A stretch of DNA of 64,000 nucleotides from an uncultured Sterolibacteriaceae bacterium (GTDB taxonomy: Bacteria > Pseudomonadota > Gammaproteobacteria > Burkholderiales > Rhodocyclaceae). A program made the translations under genes and the position numbers. The notes under the pieces were generated by a model. It worked only from the letters and a program-made list of their open reading frames with translations, was not told the DNA's origin and ran no database searches. The stretch is from NCBI GenBank assembly GCA_937888595.1, contig CALARK010000021.1, forward strand, positions 248,001 to 312,000, written 5' to 3'. Positions 1-8,587 of this stretch are shown here, in pieces; position 1 is the first letter of the stretch, and every line of letters begins with the position of its first letter.

Positions 1-2
1 AG

Positions 3-2963
3 CTCCCGGTCCGGCCGCTGGCGCGAATCGCCGCCGTCTTCACCCTGCTAGGCGAGGCGGATGCCGCGGCCGGCACGACGGCCGTCGCCGCGCAACTGGC
101 GGCCTGGCCCGCGGACCAGCCGCGCGTCGACGCGTTTCCGGTCCTCGCCGAGCATATCGCCGCGCTGGCGATGTACGCCGATTCGCTCGCGCATGGCCGG
201 CCCGACACCACCTTGCTCGCCGCCCTGCCCAAAGTGCCGCCCGATGCCGTCCCGCCCGCCATGGCAAGCGGGACCGCCGGACCGGTGCGCATCGGTGAGC
301 AGGCGCTGGATCCGACGCTCTACCGGCTTTACGTCGAGGAGGCGCAAGGCCACGTCGCCCTGCTGCGGCAAACCCTGTCGGGCGATGCCGGTGTGCCATC
401 GCGTGAAACGATCCGTGCGGCGCACACGCTGGCGAGCATTTCGGCCGGCGCCGGCCTCGCAGCCGTGCAGGCGCTCGCCCATGCGCTGGAGAATGCGCTG
501 GTGCGTCACTCGCTGGCGCGGGCGGCGCCCGACGAAACGGCCGGCCTGCTGTTCGCCCGTGCCGTCGGCTCGCTCGACGGCATGGTCGGCGCGATCGCCG
601 AGCGGCGGCAGCCCGCCGCCGACGCCGCACTGGCCGATGCCGTGGCGGCGCTGCAGCCCGTGCCAGTACCGGCTGATGTACCGGCAGGCGATACCGTCGC
701 AGACATGTCCTCCCCGCTTGCCGAGCGGCGCCGTTCGCGGCCGTCAGACGAAGTGGACCCGCAGCTGGCCGCCCTGTTCATCGAGGAAGCGGACGAACAG
801 CTGCCCCAGCTCGATGCCGACCTGCAGGCGTGGCGGGCCGCGCCCGGCGACGATGCGATCGGCCGCCGCCTCGCCCGCCTGCTGCACACCTTCAAGGGAG
901 GCGCACGCATGGTCGGTGCGATGGGGCTCGGCGAGTTGGCGCACGGCATGGAAACGCGTGTCGAGGAGGCGCTCGCGGCCGGCGGCGCGGCGCCGGCCCT
1001 GCTCGACGGCCTCGATGCCTCGCTCGAGCGGGCGCACCTGCTCGTCGATGCCCTTCGTCCCGTTCCGGCCACCGCTGCCGCACCGGCTGCACCGCCGCCC
1101 CCGGTGGCCGCCGCGACCACGCCCGCGCAGGCCCCGGCCGCCGCTTCAGCAGAACCGGCGACAGCGCCGGGCGTCCTGCTGCGCGTGCGAGCCGACCTCA
1201 TCGACCGGCTCGTCAATGACGCGGGCGAACTCGCGATCGCCCGCAGCCGCATCGAGGACAGCATGAAGGGCGCACGCAGCGGCCTCGCCGACCTGACCGA
1301 GAACGTCGCGCGCCTGCGCAGCCAGCTGCGCGAATTCGAGATCCATGCCGAAGCCGGCATGCAGTCGCGCCACGGCCTGCGGGATGCGCAGCGGCACGAC
1401 TTCGACCCCCTCGAGCTGGATCGCTTCACGCGCCTGCAGGAACTGACGCGCATGATGGCGGAAAGCGTCGGCGACGTCGCCACCGTGCAGCACGCGTTGC
1501 AGCGCCAGGTGGAGGCCTCCGGCGAGGCCCTCGCGGTGCAGGCGCGCATCAACCGCGAACTCTCGCACGCCCTGCTGCGCGCGCGCATGGTGCCCTTCGC
1601 CTCGGTCGCCGAACGGCTGCATCGCGTGGTGCGCCAGACCGCCAAGGAGCTCGGCCGCCAGGCCAACCTCGACATCGCGGGCGGCGACACGCCGGTCGAC
1701 CGCAACGTGCTCGAGCGCATGCTCGCACCGCTGGAGCACCTGCTGCGCAATGCGGTCGCCCACGGCATCGAGTCGCCGGAGCAGCGCAGCGCGGCCGGCA
1801 AGCCCGCGCTCGGGCAGATCGTCCTCGCCATCGCGCCGGGCGACAACGACATCACCCTGACGCTCGCCGATGACGGCGCCGGCCTCGACTTCGCCGCCAT
1901 CCGCCGCCGCGCCGTCGAACACGGCCTGCTCGCGGAAGATGCGCAGGTCGACGACGCCACGCTGGTCGACCTGATCTTCCGGGCCGGCTTCTCGACCGCC
2001 GCGTCCGTCAGTGAAATCGCCGGCCGCGGCGTCGGGCTCGACGTGGTGCGCGACGAGGTCGTGCAGCTCGGCGGACGCATCGCGGTGCAGGCCGAACCCG
2101 GCCGCGGGACGCGCTTCGGGATCGTCCTGCCACTCACGCTGGCATTGATCCCGGTGATGCTGGTCAAGGCGGCCGGACAAACCTGGGCGATCCCGGCCGC
2201 CCTCGTCGAAGATGCACAGGAGCTGGATGCTGGCGAAGCCGCCGCCCGGCGCTCCGCCGGCGGCCTCACGCGCGACGGACGCCGCTATGTTTGGCAAAGC
2301 CTCGCACAACTCTACCGCATGGGCGAATCCCCTCCGGCGACCTGCTGGCAGCTCCTGCTGGCCGGTGGCGGCGAAACGATCGCCCTCGAGGTCGCGACGC
2401 TGCTGGGCCAGCAGGAAGTCGTCGTCAAGCCGGTCGGCGACCAGCTCGCCCGCGTGCCCGGCCTCGCCGGTGCGACGGTGTTGCCGGACGGCTCGGTCGC
2501 CCTGATCGTCGATCCGCTCGCCCTCGTCCGGCGCGGTGGCGGCATCGACGCCGTCCCGCCAGCACCGACTTTTGCCACCGCAGCGGCGGCGGACGCGGCC
2601 ACGGTGATGGTGGTGGACGATTCGCTGACGGTACGCAAGATCACCGGCCGACTGCTCGAACGCGCCGGCTACCGGGTCATGACCGCGAAGGACGGTGAGG
2701 ATGCCCTGGTGCAGATCGGCCAACAACTTCCCGACGTGATCCTCGCCGACATCGAGATGCCGCGCATGGACGGCTTCGAACTGGTGCGCGCCCTGCGCGC
2801 CGAGCCCCGCTGGGCCGGCCTGCCGGTGATCATGATCACCTCGCGCATCGCCCCCAAGCACCGCCAGCTGGCGCTCGAACTGGGCGTACGCCACTACCTC
2901 GGCAAGCCCTACGACGAAGACGAGCTGCTCGGCCTGATCGCCGGGCTGCTCAGACCTTCCTGA
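3..2963 (+). CDS. chpA: ChpA/PilL-type chemotaxis histidine kinase CheA, hybrid, 5' end cut by window edge
   Basis: The frame is open from the first codon, so the start lies upstream. 986 residues are visible. Two Hpt-like segments are seen: a degenerate one around H141 (AAHTLAS) and a canonical one at H295 (HTFKGGARMVG). A Pro/Ala linker, a dimerisation region, an HATPase_c domain at about 567-713 (NAVAHGIE, ADDGAGLD, GRGVGLDVV), a CheW-like domain and a C-terminal receiver (VVDDSLTVRK, predicted phospho-Asp 916) follow. Multi-Hpt CheA proteins with a C-terminal receiver are known from type IV pilus chemosensory systems (ChpA/PilL), so twitching control is inferred. pilGHIJ would be expected just upstream. 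A copy of the 24-nt repeat encodes the CheW-receiver linker (AVPPAPTF). Confidence 0.85.
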   Translation, partial: LPVRPLARIAAVFTLLGEADAAAGTTAVAAQLAAWPADQPRVDAFPVLAEHIAALAMYADSLAHGRPDTTLLAALPKVPPDAVPPAMASGTAGPVRIGEQALDPTLYRLYVEEAQGHVALLRQTLSGDAGVPSRETIRAAHTLASISAGAGLAAVQALAHALENALVRHSLARAAPDETAGLLFARAVGSLDGMVGAIAERRQPAADAALADAVAALQPVPVPADVPAGDTVADMSSPLAERRRSRPSDEVDPQLAALFIEEADEQLPQLDADLQAWRAAPGDDAIGRRLARLLHTFKGGARMVGAMGLGELAHGMETRVEEALAAGGAAPALLDGLDASLERAHLLVDALRPVPATAAAPAAPPPPVAAATTPAQAPAAASAEPATAPGVLLRVRADLIDRLVNDAGELAIARSRIEDSMKGARSGLADLTENVARLRSQLREFEIHAEAGMQSRHGLRDAQRHDFDPLELDRFTRLQELTRMMAESVGDVATVQHALQRQVEASGEALAVQARINRELSHALLRARMVPFASVAERLHRVVRQTAKELGRQANLDIAGGDTPVDRNVLERMLAPLEHLLRNAVAHGIESPEQRSAAGKPALGQIVLAIAPGDNDITLTLADDGAGLDFAAIRRRAVEHGLLAEDAQVDDATLVDLIFRAGFSTAASVSEIAGRGVGLDVVRDEVVQLGGRIAVQAEPGRGTRFGIVLPLTLALIPVMLVKAAGQTWAIPAALVEDAQELDAGEAAARRSAGGLTRDGRRYVWQSLAQLYRMGESPPATCWQLLLAGGGETIALEVATLLGQQEVVVKPVGDQLARVPGLAGATVLPDGSVALIVDPLALVRRGGGIDAVPPAPTFATAAAADAATVMVVDDSLTVRKITGRLLERAGYRVMTAKDGEDALVQIGQQLPDVILADIEMPRMDGFELVRALRAEPRWAGLPVIMITSRIAPKHRQLALELGVRHYLGKPYDEDELLGLIAGLLRPS
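2550..2573 (-). repeat. 24-nt dispersed repeat, copy 1 (22/24), in chpA linker
   Basis: Reverse-orientation copy of the family whose consensus is four A followed by GTCGGCGCCGGCGGGACGGC. It matches at 22 of 24 positions. It encodes AVPPAPTF between the CheW and receiver domains of the kinase. Confidence 0.8.
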
Positions 2964-4416
2964 TCGCCCCGAAGCGGGCCAGCGTGCGTTCGCGCGCCGC
3001 GGCATGGTCGACGAGCGGCGGCGTATAGTTCGCGGGCGGCGGCGCCATCTTCCACGGCGCGTGGATGAACTTGTCCGGCACGTCCTGCAGTTCCGGGACG
3101 TAGCGGCGGATGAATTTCCCCTGCGGATCGAACTTCTCCGACTGCGTGACGGGGTTGAAGATGCGGAACCACGGCTGGGCGTCGCAGCCGGTCGAGGCCG
3201 CCCACTGCCAGCCGCCGTTGTTGGATGCCAGGTCGTAGTCGAGCAGCCAGTCGGCAAAATGCGCCTCGCCCCGCCGCCAGTCGATGCCGAGGTCCTTGGT
3301 CAAAAATGAAGCCGTCACCATGCGCAGGCGGTTGTGCATCCAGCCGCTCTGCAGCAGTTGGCGCTGAGCGGCATCGACGAGCGGGTAGCCGGTGCGGCCC
3401 GCGCGCCAGGCGTCGAAAAATTCGGGCGATTCGTCCCAGGCGAGCGCGTCGTACTCCGGCTTGAAGGCCTGCTCGACGACATCCGGCCGGTGCCAGAGGA
3501 TCATCTGGTAGAACTCGCGCCAGATCAGTTCCGTCAGCCAGCCGGCGGCACCCTGGCCCCCTTGCGACGGGGGCAGGAGGCTTTCCGCATGCGCCGCCGC
3601 GACGAGCTGGCGGATCGACACCGTGCCGAAGCGCAGGTGTGGCGACAGGTACGAAACACCGCGCAGGGCCGGGAAATCGCGCCGCTCGTGATAACGATCG
3701 ATGCGGGGCAGGAAATCAGCGAACAGTTGCGCGCCGCCCGACATGCCGCAGGGCATGCGCAGGTCGGTCGGCTGGAAGCCGAGCGCTTCCAGGCCCGGAA
3801 AAGTCGGCGCCGGCGAGACGGCGTTGGCCGTGTCCGCCATCCCGTTGGGAACAGCCAGTTGCCCGGGACGCGGCGTACAGTCATGCGGTGCCAGATCGGA
3901 TGGCGCCAACCGCGCCCGCCAGGCGCGGGCATACGGGGTGAACACGGCGTAAGGCGTGCCGCCCTGCGTCAGCACCTCGTCGCGCTCGAAGATCACCTGG
4001 TCCTTGTGATCGACAAAAGCGCGACCGTCCGTCGCGAGCCGCTGCTCGACCTCCGCATCGCGGGCCCGGGCGAAGGGTTCGACATCGCGGTTCGCATGCA
4101 CGGCAGCGACGCTCAGCGCGGCCGCCAGCCGGGGAATTTCATCGACCGCGCGGCCGTGGCGCACGATCAGGCCGCCACCCTGTGCGCGCAGGGCGGCGTC
4201 GAGCTCGGCCAGCGACCGATGGATGAAATCGACCCGCCGGTCGGCCGCCAGTCCGCGCGCCAGAAGCGGCCCGAGGATGTCGGTGTCGAAGACGAATGCA
4301 CAGTAGACGCGGTCGTGGTCGCGCAGGGCCGCCGCCAGCGCGGCGTGGTCGAAATCGCGCAGGTCGCGGCGGAACCAGACGAGGGCGGCATGCGTAGACG
4401 GGGTCGATGGGCTCAT
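2950..4416 (-). CDS. phrB: Deoxyribodipyrimidine photolyase
   Basis: Light-driven repair of cyclobutane pyrimidine dimers with FAD, plus an antenna cofactor bound by the N-terminal domain. 488 residues. The N-terminal Rossmann-like domain starts VWFRRDLRDFDHAAL. The FAD-binding helical domain has the family blocks YLSPHLRFGTVS, LTELIWREFYQ, MHNRLRMVTASF and DYDLASNNGGWQW. Length is normal for class I CPD photolyases (E. coli about 470). The gene runs tail to tail into chpA with a 14-nt overlap and is divergent from yqgE. The linker between the two domains carries a copy of the dispersed repeat (AVSPAPTF). Confidence 0.95.
   Translation of the reverse strand: MSPSTPSTHAALVWFRRDLRDFDHAALAAALRDHDRVYCAFVFDTDILGPLLARGLAADRRVDFIHRSLAELDAALRAQGGGLIVRHGRAVDEIPRLAAALSVAAVHANRDVEPFARARDAEVEQRLATDGRAFVDHKDQVIFERDEVLTQGGTPYAVFTPYARAWRARLAPSDLAPHDCTPRPGQLAVPNGMADTANAVSPAPTFPGLEALGFQPTDLRMPCGMSGGAQLFADFLPRIDRYHERRDFPALRGVSYLSPHLRFGTVSIRQLVAAAHAESLLPPSQGGQGAAGWLTELIWREFYQMILWHRPDVVEQAFKPEYDALAWDESPEFFDAWRAGRTGYPLVDAAQRQLLQSGWMHNRLRMVTASFLTKDLGIDWRRGEAHFADWLLDYDLASNNGGWQWAASTGCDAQPWFRIFNPVTQSEKFDPQGKFIRRYVPELQDVPDKFIHAPWKMAPPPANYTPPLVDHAAARERTLARFGAIRKV
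3799..3822 (+). repeat. 24-nt dispersed repeat, copy 2 (23/24), in phrB
   Basis: Forward copy with one mismatch to the consensus. On the phrB strand it is read as AVSPAPTF, between the antenna domain and the FAD-binding domain. Confidence 0.8.
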
Positions 4417-4466
4417 GGCGGTGGAACTAAAATCCGGTGCTGAAAGATTACAATGGCCGGCACATC

Positions 4467-5060
4467 ATGGGCAGCGAAAAATCCCCCTTCGAATCCGTCA
4501 GCCTCGCGAACCATTTCCTGATCGCCATGCCCGCCATGACCGATCCGAACTTCGCGCGCTCGCTGACCTACCTCTGCGAACACAATGCCGAGGGCGCCCT
4601 CGGCATCATCGTCAACCGGCCGCTCGACATCAGCCTCGGCACGCTGTTCGAGCGCGTCAGCGTGCCGCTGACGCCCGGAGAGAACCAGTCCAAGTACAAC
4701 GACCTGCCGGTGTTCTTCGGCGGCCCGGTCCAGACCGACCGCGGCTTCGTGCTGCACCGGCCGATAGGCAGCTGGCAATCGACGCTGCACGTGACTGACG
4801 AGCTCGGCCTGACCAGTTCGCGCGACATCCTGCAGTCGATGAGCGACGACGGCGAGCCGGCCGACGTGCTCGTCTCGCTCGGCTATGCCGGCTGGGCGGC
4901 GGGCCAGCTCGAATGGGAACTGTCTCAGAACGCCTGGCTCACCGTCGCCGCCGATCCCGAGATCATCTTCGCCCTGCCGCCCGAGGAGCGCCTGCCGGCA
5001 GCGATGCAGCTGCTCGGCATCGATTTCGCCAACCTGTCCGATGTCGCCGGGCATGCCTGA
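4467..5060 (+). CDS. yqgE: YqgE/AlgH family protein (UPF0301)
   Basis: 197 residues from the chosen ATG. The segment NHFLIAMPAMTDPNFARS and then YLCEHNAEGALGIIVNRPL are the hallmarks of the YqgE/AlgH family. A GTG 30 nt upstream in frame would add ten residues that are not typical, so the ATG is preferred, although no strong Shine-Dalgarno is visible for either. The biochemical role of the family is not established. It is the first gene of a run with ruvX, pyrR, pyrB and pyrC', with an 8-nt overlap to ruvX. This neighbourhood is widely conserved in proteobacteria. Confidence 0.88.
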   Translation: MGSEKSPFESVSLANHFLIAMPAMTDPNFARSLTYLCEHNAEGALGIIVNRPLDISLGTLFERVSVPLTPGENQSKYNDLPVFFGGPVQTDRGFVLHRPIGSWQSTLHVTDELGLTSSRDILQSMSDDGEPADVLVSLGYAGWAAGQLEWELSQNAWLTVAADPEIIFALPPEERLPAAMQLLGIDFANLSDVAGHA

Positions 5061-5478
5061 GTCGGAAACCGTGATGGCGTTCGACTTCGGCGAAAAGCGG
5101 GTCGGCGTCGCCATCGGCGAGACCCTGCTCGGCGAGGCCCGCGCCCTCGCCACCATCGCCGAATCGGCCAACGACCGCCGCTTCGCCGCCATCGGCAAGC
5201 TGGTCACCGAGTGGCGGCCGGCCCGCCTGGTGGTCGGCCTGCCGCGGCACGTCGACGATGCGGAACACGCCTTCGCCGCGCACTGCGAACGCTTCGCCCG
5301 CCAGCTCGAGGGCCGCTACCGGCTGCCGGTGGAGATGGCCGACGAGCGCTACAGTTCCGCCGTCGCGGAAGCCGCCATGACCGGCGACAAACGAAAAAAC
5401 AAGGCGCGCCTCGATGCCGAGGCCGCTGCCGTCATCCTCCAAGCCTGGTTCGATCAACGCCATGCCCTCACTTCCTGA
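5053..5478 (+). CDS. ruvX: Putative Holliday junction resolvase / pre-16S rRNA nuclease YqgF
   Basis: 141 residues with an RNase H-like fold. The first catalytic strand is MAFDFGEKRVGVAIG, followed by RLVVGLPRHVDD and the C-terminal motif DERYSSAVAE, with acidic residues in DAEAAAVIL. YqgF/RuvX proteins act in 16S rRNA 5' end maturation in E. coli and were first annotated as resolvases. The start ATG overlaps the end of yqgE by 8 nt, and the stop overlaps pyrR by 17 nt, so translational coupling is likely. Confidence 0.9.
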   Translation: MPESETVMAFDFGEKRVGVAIGETLLGEARALATIAESANDRRFAAIGKLVTEWRPARLVVGLPRHVDDAEHAFAAHCERFARQLEGRYRLPVEMADERYSSAVAEAAMTGDKRKNKARLDAEAAAVILQAWFDQRHALTS

Positions 5479-5965
5479 AGCCACCGACCTGATCGACCTG
5501 CTCGCCGCGCAGATCCGGCCGCAGATCACGCCGGACACCGTACTGGTCGGCATCCACACCGGCGGCGTCTGGATCGCCGAGCGCCTGCACGCGCTGCTCG
5601 GCCTCGCGACGCCGCTCGCCAGCATCGACGTCTCGCTGCACCGCGACGACCACCACCTCGGCAACGGCCTGAAGTCGGGCGGCCACGCCTCGCAGCTGCC
5701 CGATGTCGAAGGTGCGCACCTGATCATCGTCGATGACGTCCTCTACACCGGCCGCACCATCCGCGCCGCGCTCAACGAGATCTTCGACTACGGCCGGCCG
5801 GCAAAGGTCGAGCTGGCCGTCCTCGCCGACCGCGGCGGCCGCGAACTGCCGATGGCCGCCACCTACTGTCCCCACGTCCTGCCCAAGCCCCTGCCCGCCA
5901 GCCAGAGCCTCGACCTGGCGCGCGGCGCCGACGGCGGCCTGAGCTTCAGCCTGAGGGAAAAATGA
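5462..5965 (+). CDS. pyrR: Bifunctional pyr operon regulator / uracil phosphoribosyltransferase
   Basis: 167 residues with a type I PRTase fold. The PRPP-binding motif is IIVDDVLYTGRTIRAAL. The N-terminus carries VLVGIHTGGVWIAERL, and YCPHVLPKPLP lies near the C-terminus. In Bacillus PyrR binds pyr mRNA; in many proteobacteria it sits beside pyrB without a proven attenuator, so the regulatory role here is an inference. It overlaps ruvX and shares an ATGA overlap with pyrB. Confidence 0.9.
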   Translation: MPSLPEATDLIDLLAAQIRPQITPDTVLVGIHTGGVWIAERLHALLGLATPLASIDVSLHRDDHHLGNGLKSGGHASQLPDVEGAHLIIVDDVLYTGRTIRAALNEIFDYGRPAKVELAVLADRGGRELPMAATYCPHVLPKPLPASQSLDLARGADGGLSFSLREK

Positions 5966-6945
5966 CGCCCAATCCACAACTGAACGCCCACGGCGAGTTG
6001 ATCCACCTGCTCTCGCTCGAAGGCCTGTCGCGCGAGATACTGCACGGCATCCTCGACCGCGCCGAGCCCTTCACCGCCGTCGCCGAGCGCGAGGTGAAGA
6101 AGGTGCCGCTGCTGCGCGGCAAGAGCGTCTTCAACCTGTTCTTCGAGAACTCGACGCGCACCCGCACCACCTTCGAGATCGCCGCCAAGCGCCTCTCCGC
6201 CGACGTCATCAACCTCAACATCAACACCTCGTCGGCCGCCAAGGGCGAGAGCCTGCTCGACACGGTCGACAACCTCGCGGCGATGCAGGCCGACATGTTC
6301 GTCGTGCGCCACGCGTCGAGCGGCGCGCCCTACCTGATCGCCAGGCATCTCGCCGCCACCGGGCGCGAGCATATCCATGTCGTCAACGCCGGCGACGGCC
6401 GCCACGCGCACCCGACGCAGGGCCTGCTCGACATGTACACGATCCGCCACTACAAGAAGGATTTCACGCACCTGACCGTGGCGGTGGTCGGCGACATCCT
6501 CCACTCGCGCGTCGCGCGCAGCCAGTTGCACGCGCTGGCGACGCTCGGCGTGCCCGAGATCCGCCTCGTCGGCCCCAAGACGCTGCTGCCGACGGCCGCC
6601 GCGCAGATGATCCCCGGCGCGCCGCTGCGCGTCTGCCATGACCTCGCCGAGGGCGTGCGCGGCGCCGACGTCATCATGATGCTGCGCCTGCAGAACGAGC
6701 GCATGAACGGCGCCCTGCTGCCGAGCCCGCAGGAATACTTCAAGTCCTGGGGGCTGACGCCCGAGAAGCTGGCGCTGGCCAAGCCCGACGCCATCGTCAT
6801 GCATCCGGGCCCGATGAACCGCGGCGTCGAGATCGACTCGGCCGTCGCCGACGGCCGGCAGGCGGTTATCCTGCCGCAGGTCACCTTCGGCATCGCCGTG
6901 CGCATGGCGGTGATGAGCATGCTGGCGGGAGGGGGCACGCAATGA
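5962..6945 (+). CDS. pyrB: Aspartate carbamoyltransferase catalytic subunit
   Basis: Second step of de novo pyrimidine synthesis: carbamoyl phosphate plus aspartate gives carbamoyl aspartate. 327 residues with the carbamoyl-phosphate loop FFENSTRTRTTFE (S64-T-R-T-R), HPTQGLLDMYT, and the aspartate-binding domain ending HPGPMNRGVEI. No pyrI regulatory subunit gene follows. Instead an inactive dihydroorotase-like gene (pyrC') overlaps by ATGA. That is the arrangement of the Pseudomonas-type dodecameric ATCase, in which PyrC' is needed for assembly. Confidence 0.95.
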   Translation: MTPNPQLNAHGELIHLLSLEGLSREILHGILDRAEPFTAVAEREVKKVPLLRGKSVFNLFFENSTRTRTTFEIAAKRLSADVINLNINTSSAAKGESLLDTVDNLAAMQADMFVVRHASSGAPYLIARHLAATGREHIHVVNAGDGRHAHPTQGLLDMYTIRHYKKDFTHLTVAVVGDILHSRVARSQLHALATLGVPEIRLVGPKTLLPTAAAQMIPGAPLRVCHDLAEGVRGADVIMMLRLQNERMNGALLPSPQEYFKSWGLTPEKLALAKPDAIVMHPGPMNRGVEIDSAVADGRQAVILPQVTFGIAVRMAVMSMLAGGGTQ

Positions 6946-8228
6946 AGATCGAGATTCGCAACGGCCGCGTGATCGACCCGGCCAGCCAGCTGGACCGCCC
7001 GGCCAACGTCTTCGTCGCCGACGGCAGGATAGTCGGCGTCGGCGAGACGGCGGCCGGTTTCCGGGCCGAAGCCGTGCTCGACGCGACCGGCTGCATCGTC
7101 TGCCCCGGCCTGATCGACCTGTCGGCCCGCCTGCGGGAACCCGGCTTCGAATACAAGGCGACGCTCGAATCGGAGATGGCCGCCGCCGCCGCGGGCGGCG
7201 TGACGCGCCTGGTCTGCCCGCCCGACACCGACCCGCCGCTCGACGAGCCGGGCCTCGTCGAGATGCTCAAGCACCGCGCGCGCCAGCCGGGCTTCGCCCA
7301 CGTGCATCCGATGGGTGCGCTGACCGTCGGCCTCGCCGGCCAGCGGCTGACCGAAATGGCCGAACTGGCCGAGGCCGGCTGCATCGCCTTCGGCCAGGCC
7401 AACGTCAGCATCGTCGATACGCAGGTGCTGCTGCGCGCGATGCAGTACGCCGCCACCTTCGGCTACAGCGTCTGGCTGCAGGCGCTCGACCCGCACCTGG
7501 CGAAGAACGGCGTCGCCCACGACGGTGCCGTATCGGCCCGCCTCGGGCTCGCCGGCATCCCGGTAGTGGCCGAAACCGTGGCGCTCGCCACGCTGCTGCA
7601 GCTCGCCCGCGAAACCGGCGCGCGGCTGCACGTGCGCCGCATCTCATCCGCGGCCGGCCTCGACCTGATCCGCGCCGCACGCGCCGACGGCCTGCCCGTC
7701 AGCTGCGACATCAGCATCAACCACCTGCACCTGTGCGACGAGGACATCGGCTTCTTCGACGCCCACACCCGCCTCGACCCGCCGCTGCGCAGCGCCGCCG
7801 ACCGCGATGCGCTCGCCGCGGGCCTCGCCGACGGCAGCATCGACGTGCTCTGCTCGGACCACACGCCGGTCGACGACGACGCCAAGCAGATGCCCTTCGC
7901 CGAGGCGGAGGCCGGCGCCACCGGCCTCGAACTGCTGCTGCCGCTGACGCTGAAGTGGGCTGCCGACGCCGGTGTGCCGCTCGCCACTGCACTGGCACGC
8001 ATCACCAGCGAGCCGGCGCGCATCCTCGGCCTCGAGCGCGGTTGCTTCAAGCCGGGCGTTCCCGCCGACCTGTGCGTCTTCGATCCGGCAGCGACGTTCA
8101 CCGTCAGCCGCGAACGCCTCAAGAGCCAGGGCAAGAACACGCCCTTCCTCGGCCGCGAACTGGCCGGCGAAGTGCGCTATACGCTGATCGACGGCCACCT
8201 GGCCTACGCGGCCGACCGGCTGCTCTGA
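6942..8228 (+). CDS. pyrC': Dihydroorotase-like PyrC' (metal-binding residues lost)
   Basis: 428 residues of amidohydrolase fold, co-linear with type I dihydroorotases (DLSARLREPGFEYK, AAAAAGGVTRLVCPPDTDP, CSDHTPVDDDAKQMPF). The zinc HxH motif at residues 61-63 reads SAR. The region usually HxED reads QALD, and the later metal-ligand region HVS reads RIS. Catalytic dihydroorotase activity is therefore not expected. In Pseudomonas such PyrC' polypeptides are non-catalytic partners of PyrB. An active pyrC should lie elsewhere in the genome. Coupled to pyrB by an ATGA overlap. Confidence 0.88.
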   Translation: MKIEIRNGRVIDPASQLDRPANVFVADGRIVGVGETAAGFRAEAVLDATGCIVCPGLIDLSARLREPGFEYKATLESEMAAAAAGGVTRLVCPPDTDPPLDEPGLVEMLKHRARQPGFAHVHPMGALTVGLAGQRLTEMAELAEAGCIAFGQANVSIVDTQVLLRAMQYAATFGYSVWLQALDPHLAKNGVAHDGAVSARLGLAGIPVVAETVALATLLQLARETGARLHVRRISSAAGLDLIRAARADGLPVSCDISINHLHLCDEDIGFFDAHTRLDPPLRSAADRDALAAGLADGSIDVLCSDHTPVDDDAKQMPFAEAEAGATGLELLLPLTLKWAADAGVPLATALARITSEPARILGLERGCFKPGVPADLCVFDPAATFTVSRERLKSQGKNTPFLGRELAGEVRYTLIDGHLAYAADRLL

Positions 8229-8232
8229 CGGC

Positions 8233-8571
8233 ATGGGCGGCATCATCACCTTCAAATCGGCCGCCTGCGCGGATGTCATCTACTTCGACGACGTGGCGCG
8301 ACGCATGATGGCACTGATGGGCAAGGAAGCGGCGCAGCAGGGCATCGTCACCGTCGAGCAGCTGCCCGCGGCCATCGCGCAGCTCAAGGCCGCGATCGCG
8401 GCGGACAAGGAACAGCACCGCGCGCTGGTGCAGGACGAGGAAGCGCCGATGGAGAAAACCGGCGGCGGCGGGACGCGGCCGCGCGTCAGCCTGACGCAAC
8501 GCGCATTGCCGTTGCTGGCGATGCTTGAGGAGTCCCTGGCCGGGAAAAAGCCCGTCGTCTGGGGCGTGTGA
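8233..8571 (+). CDS. DUF1840 domain-containing protein
   Basis: 112 residues, predicted soluble and cytoplasmic. The pattern IITFKSAACADVIYFDDVARRMMALMG, split by family convention into a strand and a helix, followed by VTVEQLPAAIAQLKAAI, matches DUF1840 of betaproteobacteria as I know it. The function is unknown. It starts 4 nt after pyrC' and probably shares its transcript. Confidence 0.75.
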   Translation: MGGIITFKSAACADVIYFDDVARRMMALMGKEAAQQGIVTVEQLPAAIAQLKAAIAADKEQHRALVQDEEAPMEKTGGGGTRPRVSLTQRALPLLAMLEESLAGKKPVVWGV

Positions 8572-8587
8572 ACGCCAGAACCTTTCT

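Noticed and set aside
1146..3257. Very long minus-strand open frame opposite chpA (about 700 codons), and similar ones opposite or beside metH, ptsI, argS and others
   Set aside because: They are by-products of GC-rich codon use, with low-complexity Arg/Ala/Pro or acidic composition, no ribosome sites, and a recognised gene on the other strand.
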